64,000 nucleotides of DNA from Mycoplasma yeatsii (lineage in GTDB: Bacteria > Bacillota_I > Bacilli_A > Mycoplasmatales > Mycoplasmataceae), in the NCBI RefSeq assembly GCF_030815295.1, contig NZ_JAUSWP010000001.1; one strand, 5' to 3'. Below are positions 42,963 to 54,300 of the stretch, piece by piece. Position 1 is the first letter of the stretch. Each line of letters starts with the position of its first letter. The translations under genes and the position numbers were made by a program. The notes below the pieces were generated by a model. That model was not told where the DNA came from. It searched no databases and saw nothing but the letters and a program-made list of their open reading frames with translations.

Positions 42963-45365
42963 CTATTTAATTCAAATCATTTTTTCTGTTGAATATTCAA
43001 AAAAGTCCTTTAAGAAACTAATCCCTTTTTTGAAATTATTATTTATTAACTCTTCATTTATCTTTGGTATTGTAGAAAAACCTGTACACTCAAAATTTGG
43101 CAATCTATTTATGTTTGTGTAATTTTGCATTTTTAATATTAATAGCGTCATATTTCTATTATTAATAGAAGAGTCATTTGTAATTGAATTAATATAATTT
43201 TTATATGCGTTTTTTAGTAAATATGTTTTATTAGCATCTATATCATGAATATCTTTAATTTCTATATAAAAATCGTGAATAGTTTTTTGTGTTTTAGCAT
43301 CTTTAATTCTAAATATAAAGTCTGGATATGATCTCAAAATGTTATTGTTTTTATCAAAATACTCAATATAAACTCCATTAAAGGCAGGATTTTTACAAAA
43401 CATTTCTAAATTATAAGAATCATTATTTGAATATCTTAATATATCTCTTTGAACCATTTCAATGAATCTTTTTTCTGTTTCTGAGTCAAAGTAATTGTTA
43501 TTAATGTTTTCTTCACTAAAGATATTTTTATAAGCGTAGTTTTCATCATTTAAATTAACAACTTTATTTTTTTGAATATCAGTTAAAGAAGTTGTGATAG
43601 TTATAGGTAGGTTTTCGTATTTAACTTTATAAACTTTATTAATAGAGTTATCATCTTTGTCTATTGTTTTATAAAATAGTTTTTTAAAATTATTTAGATA
43701 TTGTTTTTCTATAATTATTCAAAATAAGTTAAGGTTAAATTCACTATAAATATCTTGGCATTCTTTTTTAAATCAATTTTCTAAATACTTAATAACATTG
43801 GGAGCTAAAATAGTTTTATTATTTAAAAATAGCAATTCTTTATGAATTTCTAATTCAATAGTGTTAGTTATTTTTTTAGTTAGTAAAATTTTATCTCCAA
43901 ATTTTTGTTCAGTTATTGGGATATATTTATCTTGTAAATAACGTTGTTTATATCTATTGATCTCACTTTTTATAGTATTTGGAAAAAGTTGATTTTGAAC
44001 ATCTTCTAAATAAGTAGTACTTTTAACTTTATTATTTACTTCTTGCTTATCAATATAACCGGTTTTAAATTGATAATTTTCATATTTTTGCTTTAACTTT
44101 AAAGTAACTTTATTTTTTACCGATTCTTTAACATTAGAATAGTAATAATATTTCATTCCAATTGAATTGTTATTATCTATTAATTCTGGATTTGGATTTC
44201 TTTTGATTCTTCCTAATGTTTGAATTGTTAGACTTTCAGATGAAACGTTTCTAAGTTGAACTAACATGCAAGCTCTAGGAATGTTTCATCCAGTTGCGGG
44301 ACCAACTTTGAAAATAATAACGTCAACATCTGAATTATTTTTCGATATCTGTTTTAAAGTAATCTTTCCAACCCTAATGTTAGATTCAACATCGTTACTT
44401 CCGAAATATTTAACATAAGTTAAGTTGTGTTTGTTTAATTGATCAATTATTTTGTTAATTTTAGCATCAAATTCTTCTTTTTTTGCAACATAGTTATCTT
44501 GAACCTGAATCAACATTGCCGGATTAATATTTTTTAAATTATGGTCTTTTCAATATTGTTCTTTGATTTGTTTAAACTCTTGGCAAGCTTGGTTTAGTAT
44601 GTCTTCATCTTGAATGTTTTCTTGACTAATTTTTTCTAAGCCTTTATTAAAAAATGGTTTTGATTTAATTAGCATCATATTATCTTCTTCTAGATCTTGT
44701 TCAGTTAATAATACTAGTTCATGATTTCCCTTAGGAGTTGCTGTGGTTTTAATAATATAATGTGCTGTATTTTGAATTAAAAATTCAAATTTAGCTTCAT
44801 CTTTACTAATTTTTGTAAGTTGTTTTGTAAAATCATCATCAAAATTTATATCAAGATATTTAGTTTTGCTAGTTTCCCCACCAATATGAGCTTCGTCTCT
44901 TATATAAACTAATTTAAAATCTTGATTTTCAACTTCCGATAAAAACGAATGTATTATTCCCTCTTCAGTAAAAATTCTACCTTTACCAAATGATTGTGTT
45001 CCTAGAATTAAAACATTATTCTTCTTTACTTTGATTTGAAAATGTTGATCTTTTGAGTTTTTGTTTTTACTTGTTGAAGAAGGTGATTCTTGGTATTCAA
45101 TAGTAATGTTATTATCTAAATATTGTTTGTAATCATTTAGATTATCATATAACTGCTTAGGTAAATCTGATGTAGACAATGTAACTATTACAAAAGTGAA
45201 TTTTTCATTAGGATAAGTTGTTATCAATTTATCAATGGCATTTATCATCATAAATGTTTTTCCACTACCTGTTGGAGCTTGAAAATCAATAATCTTTTTA
45301 TTTTCTATATGATATTTATCTACAATTTGCTGAACTGTGAATTCTTGTTTATTGGTTAATCTCAT
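42963..45365 (-). CDS. res: Type III restriction enzyme Res subunit
   Basis: 800 aa, a little short for the family but with both halves present. Superfamily 2 helicase motifs: Walker A FQAPTGSGKTFMM (29-41), DEAH variant IRDEAHIGG (about 155), TATPKG, QTLGRIKRNPNP. C-terminal nuclease: YPDFIFR and FYIEIKDI form a PD-(D/E)xK site. The enzyme cuts DNA only together with Mod; if Mod is OFF no restriction should occur. ATG overlaps the mod end by 17 bases. TGA Trp codons at four places; stop TAG at 42963. Confidence 0.93.
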
Positions 45366-47020
45366 TTTTTTGTTCTCCTGAGATTGGTTTTAATGATGTT
45401 AATTGTCTTAAAATTTTTATTGTAGTCATATCACTGTAATTAATTTTTAAATCTTTTAGCATTTTAATAAATGTGTCTTTAATGGTTTTGCTACTATTAT
45501 CATTTTCAAATAGTTTAGTTGAAAAATATTTAAGATTAAATACATCTAAATTAGATAAATACGGTTCATTTTTTTCTGCTCATTTAAAATTATTTTTATC
45601 ATCTGTTGTTTTACCATTATTTATTCTAAATAAACGTTCAAAACATACTTCAATTCCTATATTATTCTCATTATTTGTAACTAAAGTGAATGTTCTACTT
45701 CCACCATCTTGTTCATTCAAGTCTAAGACAGCGTGGCCGGTTGTGCCAGAACCAGCATAAAAATCTAGTACTCTAGCATTTTTGTTAGGATGTAGATTAA
45801 TTAAATATTCAATCAAATTTGTAGGTTTAGGGTGATCAAAAATTTTATTATCAAAAATTGCTTTTTGCTCCGATGTCCCTTCTGAACCATGTATAGAAAC
45901 AACTAAATTGGAAAATTTAGATTCTCTTTCTATTGTTTTGTTGTTATTATCTACAAATTGATACTGCTTTGTATATATCTTTTTATTTTTAAATACAACG
46001 TATCCATTTTCTATTCCTCATTTAACTTTATCTTCACTTCATCTTCATCGTCAATCTTTAATTGCATGTTTTCCATTATGCCTCATTTTCCATTTCTCTT
46101 CTGACCCTCCTGGGTAATAAACTTCACCTTTATAAAAAATAGGAAAATCCAGTGACTCTGACCAAGTTAGGGATGCCCTGTCAAGTTGATTTAATTTATA
46201 CATTCCCCTTGTGTGTACAAATTCATCAGAAAGTTTATAACTACCATCATCAATATTTTTTATGTAATTATTTGTCTTAAATATATTTATATTTTTTGCA
46301 TATACCAAAACGTACTCTGTAAGCACTTTTATAAATTTACTATCCTCAGCAGAACCTTCATTTTTCTTTTGTCATACAATATTTCCAACAAAATTCTCTT
46401 CTCCAAAAATTTCATCCATCAAAACTTTTAAATAAGCTTGTTCAGAATCATCAATCGACACAAAAATGACCCCATCATCTTTTAAAAGCTGATGTGCCAT
46501 AATTAATCTTTCATTTAACATATTTAGTCATCCAGTACGACTAAACTTATCACGATAAATAAATTTTTTATTAGAAAAATCATCTTTTTCAGTAAGATAG
46601 TTTCCATCTGTTAAAGAACTTTCAGTATTATAAGGAGGATCAATATAAATTACATCGAACTTAGATTCGGCGGAGTCTCTCTCTCTCTCTCTCTCTCTCG
46701 ACTACTATCAAGTTTTTAAGTGCGTCATAATTCTCACCGATAATTAAAACGTTGTTGTCTTTTTCATTGTTTTTGAATGATAATTTTTCATCTTTGCTTA
46801 GTATAGCAACTTGTTCTGTATCAACACTTGGTGCTACATCAAATGTAAAACCTAATTTAACTCTTTTAATTAAAAATTGATACACATTTTGTAAATTAAT
46901 ATCATCTTCATCAAATTTATCTAGAATTGAAATAATAAGATCTTTTTGATCTTGATTTAATTCATTATTTAATGTTAGATCATTAACTTTTTTAATATAT
47001 TCTTGTTTTTTAGTTAACAT
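45349..47020 (-). CDS. mod: Type III DNA adenine methyltransferase Mod, phase-variable and now OFF
   Basis: Span of the whole gene; the current sequence is frameshifted inside. Reading from ATG 47020 gives NVLIIGENYDALKNLIVVER..., then twelve GA units translated ER ER ER ER, and ends LRRI-stop at 46661. The rest continues in another frame: SKFDVIYIDPPYNT (catalytic DPPY, N6-adenine), NMLNERL, GVIFVSIDD, and FYAGSGTTGHA (SAM site), to TAA at 45349. With 13 (or 10) repeats the two parts join as ERDSAESKFDV, 557 aa at 13. No other frame damage is visible. The target-recognition region lies between the DPPY and FAGSG motifs. Starts 11 bases inside the DUF2130 gene and ends 17 bases inside res. 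Confidence 0.93.
46676..46699. repeat. TC12 dinucleotide tract in mod
   Basis: Twelve uninterrupted TC units on plus (GA on the coding strand), 24 bases. Slippage by one unit moves the frame by two bases: 12 is OFF, 13 and 10 are ON. Tracts of this sort drive phase variation of mod genes in many host-adapted bacteria. Confidence 0.97.
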
Positions 47021-48494
47021 TATTGATCTCTCCTATTTTCTCTACTACTTTATTTATTTTAAATCCATTAATTTTATTTTTAACAGTATTTAAGTGTCTA
47101 TCAACTATTATATCTACATTTTTAATGATTTTAGTTGCTTCGTTTTTAATATTTTCAGCTGACTTATAAATTTCTTTAGCTTTATTATCTATGTTTGTTA
47201 AAGCATTGTCTAATAAATTATTTTTAAACTCTTCAAACTCATCTAAAATATCTTGTTTTTCTTTAAATGATAATTCTTGTTGTAATCTATTTAATTTAAG
47301 ATCTTTATATTTTAATGCAATAGTTTCTAATACACCTAACATAGTAATAAAATACATAGGTCTTACTACAAACATATTTTTATAATCACTAACTCTGTAA
47401 ATTAAACTATCATTAGTTTCATATTCTAATTCACTTACTAATAATGCATAATCTAGATTCTTTTTGTTTCTATCATCATCTAGTTTTTTATAATGATCAC
47501 TGTTTTTCTTTTTGTTTTGTGAATTTAATTGTTCTGATTTCATTTCACACATCACACTTAATAATAAGTTTTGTTTTTCTTCTTCAGCATAAACTTTAAA
47601 GATAAAATCACCTTTAGTTCCTTTTAAATCATCTTCAGTTTTAACTACTTGATTATCTTTTATTAAAGTTGAAGTTTTAAAAGCAAAAGTTGAAATTTCA
47701 TTAAATTGATTAAAACAATAGTTTTCCAATTCTTCACCTATTAATTTAATATTTTTAGTTAGTTTTTCTCTTTTAATAATTTCTAAATCTTTAATAAGAT
47801 TATTGATTTCATTTTGTTTGTTATTAGTTATTTCATTGATTTGATTTTTATAATTTAAATCAATAGTATTTAAACTATTTTCTTTATCTTTTAAACTTTC
47901 TTTTAATTCGTTAATTTTATTGTTTAGTTCTTCTTTTTGTTTATTTAATTGGTTTTGATAGTTATTTTCAACTTCTAATTTAATAAGTTTTTCTTGATTT
48001 TCTAATTGTTTATTTAATGAATCGATATCAGATTCTAGTTTTAATTTATCTTTTGTAATTTGTTCAAATTCTTGTTGTTTTTCTTCTAATAATTTAGTTT
48101 TTAAATCAGCAAGTTTAGTATCTGTATTTGATTGTCAAATAGCTTTATTATCATTTAATTGTTTTTCAAAATCTAAAACTTGTTTTTCAATTGTTTGGCT
48201 TAAATTTTGATTTTCTTGTTTTAATTTAGTATTTTCTTTAAATTGTTCTTCATTTTCTTTATTTAATTGATTTTTATATTTTTCAAATTCAATATTTGAT
48301 TCTAATTGTCATTTTTCTTTTTCTTTAGTTAATTTTGCTAAATAAAGTTGATCTTTATGATCATCAATTTGTTGTTGAATATTTGATAGATCTATTTGTT
48401 CAGCATTTGATAGATCTATGATATCTCCTTTTTTTGCATCTTCTAATAATTCAATAGTATTTTTATCTATAATTTTAAATTTAATATTAGACAT
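47010..48494 (-). CDS. DUF2130 protein with long coiled coil
   Basis: 494 aa. Residues 1-60 hold the DUF2130 N-terminal NIKFKIIDKNTIELLEDAK, about 70-260 a Lys/Glu/Gln/Asn-rich coiled coil, and about 265-430 the conserved core IGEELENYCFNQFNEI, GTKGDFIFKVY, CEMKSEQ and NKKNLDYALLVSELE, ending with a helical tail. The core has a nuclease-like look (D..F, E.K), but no activity is established. It overlaps mod by 11 bases, so it belongs to this R-M operon. Start MSNIKFK at 48494 set by GGAGG; a GTG four codons upstream lies within that SD. Confidence 0.9.
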
Positions 48495-48628
48495 ATTTTC
48501 CTCCACAATTAATTTAATTTTATATTATTATTTGAATTACTTATACTGATTATTAATGCTTATAGTAAATATGAAAAATATTAATTTATTTATATAGTTT
48601 AGGTTTTAGATGTATTTGTCTTTAAAAT

Positions 48629-48658
48629 AAAATAACTAGTCTTAGACTAGTTATTTTT
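48629..48658 (-). terminator. Terminator of the second PARCEL gene
   Basis: Thirteen-base perfect stem AAAATAACTAGTC/GACTAGTTATTTT, three-base loop, then ATTTTAAAG on minus. Confidence 0.75.
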
Positions 48659-48702
48659 ATCTTAGTTTTTTAGATATAAATTATAAAATAGTAATTTGAA
48701 AT

Positions 48703-50388
48703 TTAATTAGAAAATCTTGGAAGTTTATCTCCTGTAAATTCTTGGTGGGAACTAAAATTAAAGTTATCGTATCTTTGAACTTTTGAAACATCTCAGTTGT
48801 TTAAGGGTTGATTGAATGATTTTGCATTACTAAACATAGATTGCATAAATAGTACGTTTGAAGTATCTCAATTGTTTAAAGGTTGATTGAATGATTTAGC
48901 TCAATCAAACATTCCACTCATATCAGTTACATTTGAGGTGTTTCAGTTTCCTATATCTTGGTTGAAGGCACTAGCTGAACCAAACATTTTACTCATATGA
49001 GTTACATTAGAGACATCTCAATTTAGAGGTTTGTTGAACCTAAAAGCATTAAACAACATTCAGCTCATATCAGTTACATTAGAAGTGTTTCAATTTCCTA
49101 TATCTTGGTTGAAGTGTTGTGCATCACCAAACATTTCATGCATAGTAGTTACATTTGAAGTGTTTCAATTTCCTATATCTTGGTTGAAGTTTTCAGCTTG
49201 GTAGAACATTTTGTTCATACTTTGTACATTCGAAGTGTTTCAATTACCGACAAATTGGTTGAAGTTTTTAGCATTTCTAAACATATGACTCATGTCGATA
49301 ACTTTTGAAGTATCTCAAGCAATATATCTGTTACCAGCAAAGCTGACTTCTTTTGTTGAAATATCTTGGTTGAAGTTTGTATAAATTTCTACATGCGAAA
49401 AAGCTTTTATAGATCCAGAAAACATATAGCTCATATCAGTTACATTAGAAGTGTTTCAATTTCCTATATTTTTATTAAAATTTATAGCATGTTTAAACAT
49501 AGAACTCATATTAGTTGCTTTTGAAACATCTCATGCAGTGTATTTAGATCTATTTGGCCTTGAAATTATTTTTGTTGATATGTCTTGATTGAAGTTTTCA
49601 GCACCAGAGAACATAGCGTGCATATTGGTTACTTTTGAAGTGTTTCAATTACTTATATTTTGATTGAAATTAGTAGCATTATTAAACATACCTTCCATAT
49701 TAATAACATTAAAAGTGTCTCAAGCAACATATCTTTCATCACCAACTTCAACCTCTTTTCTAGAGATATCTTGTTCAAAACCGATAGATTCAACTGAACC
49801 AAAAATAGTGGAGTTATAAAACATTTTACTCATATTTGTTACACTCGAAGTGTTTCAATTAGAAATGTCTTCATTAAAATTTTCAGCACCAGAGAACATA
49901 AAACTCATATCTGTTACATTAGAAGTATCTCAAGAAATGTATTTCACACCGTTTTCGTTTCTAACTTCTCTTGTAGATATGTCTTGATTGAAGTTTTTAG
50001 CTCCTTCAAACATATGACTCATATTTGTTATGTTTGTAATATTTCAATTTTCAACACCATCAATGGTTTCGTTTTGATTTGCGTAAAACGCTTTTTCTAG
50101 ACTTGTAATTTCACTTGGTAATATATTTGATACTTTTTGAACAGTTTCAGGGAATTGTTCGATTTGGATCTCACCATTTGAATTTCTAAAAAACCCTATT
50201 TTAATACATTCGATTGGATTTCCTTGTTCATCATTAATATATTCAGATTTTTGAGTAGTATTTTTATCAGTTTGCTCATTTTGGTTAGATCTATTCATCA
50301 TTTTATACGCAAGAATCCCACCAACACTAATAGAAATAGCAAGTCCTGATATTGTAGACAGCAATATTGTTAATTTCCTTTTGTTCAT
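48703..50388 (-). CDS. BspA/PARCEL (DUF285) surface protein, second copy
   Basis: 561 aa. Signal anchor MNKRKLTILLSTISGLAISISVGGILAY, a short Asn/Gln-rich linker, NPIECIKIGFF that also occurs as VECTQIGYF in the protein at 22592, then about fifteen PARCEL repeats from roughly residue 112 to 545 with the pattern FNQDIGNWNTSNVT-M--MF. Three insertions of the form DISTKEV...YIAWDTS recur between repeats. At DNA level near-identical units such as GTTTCAATTTCCTATATCTTG recur every 75 bases. Likely surface-exposed and prone to repeat-number change. Confidence 0.92.
48740..50060 (-). repeat. PARCEL tandem repeat array
   Basis: 75-base units coding for 25-residue DUF285 repeats inside the surface-protein gene; several neighbouring units (for example 48940-49260) are nearly identical over 20-30 bases. 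Confidence 0.85.
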
Positions 50389-50584
50389 ACTAATAAGTCC
50401 TTTCTGTAGGCATTTTCTATTGTCTATCTTTTTTTCAAGTCCATTTATTATAAAAGTTAACCACTTGTATCGATATTTTGTTTTGTTATTGGATTTTATT
50501 AATTTTTAGTTATTTAAAAAATTCCTTCTTTTCTTATTTTTCAAAAGCTATTTTTTATCTATATTAACAAAAAAATATTTACTA

Positions 50585-50590
50585 TATAAT
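50585..50590 (+). promoter_or_regulatory. -10 element of pfkA
   Basis: TATAAT 30 bases before the ATG; SD AGAAAGAAGG follows. The -35 is weak (TTAACA at 15 bases). Confidence 0.45.
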
Positions 50591-50620
50591 AAATATTAGA
50601 TTAGAAAGAAGGTTTATTTT

Positions 50621-51601
50621 ATGATTAAAAAAATAGGGATTCTTACCTCTGGAGGAGATGCCCCTGCAATGAACTGTGCGATTGCTGGAGTAGTTAAATC
50701 TGCTCATGCAAAAGGTATTGAAGTTTATGGTATTAGAGATGGTTATAAAGGTTTATATAATGCTTGATTTGAAAAAATTACAGTAGAACAAACAACTGAT
50801 ATCATGTCAAAAGGTGGAACTATTTTAGGTTCAGCTAGATTTGTTGAATTTAAAGAAGAATCAACAAGAAAAGTTGCAATTGAAAATCTTAAAAAAGAAG
50901 GTATCGAAGCTTTAGTTGTTATTGGTGGAGATGGAAGTTACATGGGAGCACAAAGATTAACTGAAATGGGAATTAATTGTGTTGGATTACCAGGAACTAT
51001 TGATAATGATATTGTTTCAAGTGATTTTACAATTGGATTTGATACAGCTTTAAATACTGTAGTTGAAGCAGTTGACAGAATTAGAGATACAATGCAATCA
51101 CACAACAGAGCTTGTGTTGTTGAAATTATGGGTAATGGTTGTGGTGATTTAGTTACTTATGCTGCAGTTGGAACTGGAGCTGAAATCGTGAGTCCTGCTG
51201 AAGATTTATTATCAATTGAAGAAATGGGTCAAAGAGCTAAAAAATTACGTGAACAAGGTAAAAGAAGTCTTATTATTTTAATTTCTGAAAAATCTTATGA
51301 TGTTCCATCAAGTGAAATTGCAAAAAGAATTGAACAAATCAGTGGATTTGAAACACGTGCTACAATTTTAGGGCACATTCAACGTGGTGGAAAACCAACT
51401 GCTATGGATAGATATTTAGCATTTACTGGAGCTATGTTTGCAGTTGATCAATTAGTTGAAGGAAAAGGTGGATTATTTATTGGATTAGAAAACAATAAAT
51501 TAGTAGCAAGAGATATTCAACAAACTTTAAATATGAAAGCTGCTGATAAAAAACCATTTATTAGAAAATTAAGAGAAGCTAACGAACAATTTAGTAAATA
51601 A
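50621..51601 (+). CDS. pfkA: 6-phosphofructokinase
   Basis: 326 aa. Phosphorylates fructose-6-P with ATP, the committed step of glycolysis. Seen: GILTSGGDAPAMNCAI (nucleotide loop), GGTILGSAR, IGGDGSYMGA, catalytic GTIDND, IMGNGCGDLV, and GHIQRGGKPTAMDR. Allosteric-type bacterial enzyme of normal length. pyk follows with 62 bases between and a promoter of its own. Confidence 0.97.
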
Positions 51602-51604
51602 TTT

Positions 51605-51633
51605 TTGAAATCAATAGATCAAGAATTTATAAT
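51605..51633 (+). promoter_or_regulatory. Promoter of pyk
   Basis: TTGAAA (51605-51610), 17-base spacer, TATAAT (51628-51633). Lies in the pfkA-pyk gap and would give pyk extra, separate transcription. Confidence 0.65.
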
Positions 51634-51663
51634 TTAAATATATATTAATAAGGGGATAAATAA

Positions 51664-53100
51664 ATGAAAAAAGAACTTTTAGAAAAGCGAATTAAGCGAA
51701 CTAAAATAATTACAACCATTGGTCCTTCTACTCACTCTGCTGGAGCAATTAAAGAGTTATTTGAAAAAGGAATGACATCAATTCGTTTAAATTTCTCTCA
51801 CGGAGATTTTGAAGAACATGGTTCAAGAATGGAATTTGTTAAAAAAATTAGAGAAGAAATTCAAAAACCTATTTCAATTTTATTAGATACCAAAGGTCCT
51901 GAAATTCGTGTTGGAAAATTTGTTAATGGAAAACAACAAGTATCAAGAGGACAAAAAGTTACAATTTATACAGATAAAGAATCATATCTAAATAAAGAAT
52001 GTGGTCAAGGAGAAATGACTGTTTCTTATGATATGTCAGTTGATTTAAAAGCTGGAGATGTAATTTTAATTGATGATGGTAAATTAGAATTAACTATTGA
52101 TTCAGTAAAAGATCAAGTTATTGAAGCTACTGCATTCAATCATCATGAAGTTAAAACAAATAAACGTGTAAACTTACCAGGTATTGATTTTTCAATGGAT
52201 TTCTTATCTGAAAAAGATGAAAAAGATATTTTATTTGGTTGTGAACAAGGTGTAGATTATATTGCGGCATCATTTGTTAACAGTGCTCAAAACGTTAAAC
52301 AAATTCGTGATATTCTAGCAAAAGGTAATAGAACTGATATTCAAGTTATTTCAAAAATTGAATCTCAAGTAGGAATTGATAATATTGATGAAATAATAAA
52401 AGAAAGTGATGGAATTATGATCGCTAGAGGGGATTTAGGATTAGAAATTCCTTACTATGATGTTCCGTATTGAGAAAAAGTAATTATTAGAAAATGTCGT
52501 GAAGCAGGAAAAATTGTAATTGTTGCAACTCAAATGTTAGAAACTATGACAAATAATCCAGCTCCAACTCGTGCTGAAGTAACTGATGTTTACTTAGCAA
52601 CTGAATTAGGTGCTGATGCTACTATGTTATCAGGTGAATCCGCTACTGGAGATTTCCCATTCATTACAGTTCAAACAATGGCTACAATTAATAAACGTGC
52701 TGAAGTTGAATTCTACAACAAACTTTATTACCAACAACAATTAGATAATGCTATTAAATCAAGTTCAGGAACTCGTGCTGATATCGCTTTATCATTAGCT
52801 GAAAAATCAAGAGATGGAGATTACCGATACGCTATTGTTCTATCAAGAACAGGTCAATTATTAAAAACAATTTCTAAATTCAGACCTAACTTAGCTATTT
52901 TAGGTGTAAGTGCTAACCAAAGAATGTGAACTGCATTTGGTATTTGACACTCAATCTTTATGAATAAAGTAGATTCTATTAATAATTTAGAAAACAACGT
53001 TGAACAATTATCTAAAATCGCTAAATCTTGAGGAGCAGTTTCTGGAGAAAAAATTCTTGTTGTAAGAGGAGAATCTATTAAAGAAGTCGCTGTTGTTTAA
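51664..53100 (+). CDS. pyk: Pyruvate kinase
   Basis: 478 aa. Makes pyruvate and ATP from PEP. Seen: KIITTIGPSTHSAG, IRLNFSHGDFEEH, LLDTKGPEIRVG, the active-site DGIMIARGDLGLEIP, TQMLETM and the C-terminal allosteric-domain segment. SD AGGGG nine bases before ATG. TGA Trp codons in the last third. Confidence 0.97.
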
Positions 53101-53116
53101 AAACAACTCTTATAGG

Positions 53117-53145
53117 TGTAGTAGAAAAATCTGCTACATTTTTTA
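53117..53145 (+). terminator. Terminator of pyk
   Basis: Stem TGTAGTAG/CTGCTACA (one G-U), six-base loop, then TTTTTT. Confidence 0.75.
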
Positions 53146-53170
53146 TTGAAAGTATTTTTATAAAATTAAA

Positions 53171-53217
53171 TATGTTTGTATATTTTTATATACATTTTAA
53201 ACATATAATATTATAAT
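53171..53217 (+). promoter_or_regulatory. Palindromic operator and -10 of the HTH-Dam gene
   Basis: TATGTTT-GTATAT-TTTT-ATATAC-ATTTT-AAACATA (53171-53205): two nested inverted repeats, overlapping TATAAT at 53204-53209, with a second TATAAT at 53212-53217. The downstream protein carries an XRE-type HTH, so autoregulation through this site is a natural reading. Confidence 0.5.
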
Positions 53218-53233
53218 TTAGTTGGTGATTATT

Positions 53234-54286
53234 ATGAGTTATTTAGAAAAAATAGGAAATTTAATTAAGGAAAATAGAATTCAATCCGGATTGTCTCAAG
53301 AACAATTAGCTAAGATGTCTAATATTCAAAGATCTCAGTTATCTAAAATTGAAAAAGGAACAGTTAAAGGAGTTAACCTACATACTATTGAAAGTATTTT
53401 TAACACTTTTAATCTGTCTTTATTTCCTGCACAAATTAAACCTAGCCAACAAGATATCAAACCTTTTGTAAAGTGAGCTGGAGGAAAAACTCAGCTATTG
53501 AATACGTTATTAAAATATGTTCCAAAAGAATTCAATAGATATTACGAACCTTTTATTGGAGGGGGAGCTTTACTTTTTAAAATAAAGCCAAATAATTTTT
53601 GGATAAATGATTTTAATAAAGAACTTGTAAGTGCATTTTTATGTTTTAAAGATAATGATAAATTTGTTAAAATGATAGAACAAATTGAAAAACATCAAGA
53701 AAATCACTCAGAAGAATATTTTTATAAAATAAGAGATTTGGATAGAGAAAAATCTTTTGCTAATGCAAGTATAGATCGAATTGCATCAAGATTTATATAT
53801 TTAAATAAATCTTGTTTTAATGGTTTATATAGAGTTAATAAAAATGGTTTTTTCAATGTTCCGTCAGCTAAAAAAACAAATGTAGTTTGTTATGATCCAA
53901 ACAATTTCAAGAGCATAAGAAATTATTTCCAAAATAGTGAATGTAAAATAACATCTCTTGATTTTAGTAAAGCTGTAGAAACTGCTCAAAGTGGTGACTT
54001 TGTTTATTTTGATCCACCTTATGATAATTATGAAGAACAAAAGAACTTCACTTCATATAATAAAGATGGTTTTTCGAAACAAGATCAAATTAGATTAGCA
54101 GATCTTTTTAAAGAACTAGACAAAAAGAACGTTAAAGTAATGCTAAGTAATCATGACACAAAATTTATAAGAGAATTATACGAAGGTTTTGAGATAATAG
54201 AAGTAGAAGCCAGAAGAAACATTAACTCTAATGCTTTGAAAAGAGGTAATGTTAAAGAGGTTATAATTAGAAATTATATTGATTAA
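53234..54286 (+). CDS. HTH-Dam fusion DNA adenine methyltransferase (GATC type)
   Basis: 350 aa. Residues 5-65 are an XRE/Cro-type helix-turn-helix (SGLSQEQLAKMSNIQRSQLSKIEKG split over its two helices); residues from about 80 are a Dam/M.MboI-like alpha-class N6-adenine methyltransferase: FVKWAGGKTQLL (motif X), YEPFIGGGALLF (motif I), and catalytic DPPY at 260-263. Trp at KWAGG is TGA, which joins the two halves. Start ATG 53234; upstream TTG/GTG codons are possible. The next gene is a DpnII-like nuclease, so the pair should recognise GATC. Confidence 0.92.
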
Positions 54287-54300
54287 ATAGCGAGGTTAAT

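Noticed and set aside
45349..47020. mod as an ordinary pseudogene
   Set aside because: The single frame break lies exactly in a slippery dinucleotide tract and the rest of the gene is intact, which fits reversible phase variation better than decay.
41000..48600. Integrative element or prophage around the defence island
   Set aside because: No integrase, transposase, phage structural gene or flanking direct repeat was found; the island is accessory by content only.
48740..50060. CRISPR-like array from regularly spaced near-identical units
   Set aside because: The units are 75-base in-frame coding repeats of a DUF285 protein, with no unique spacers and no cas genes.
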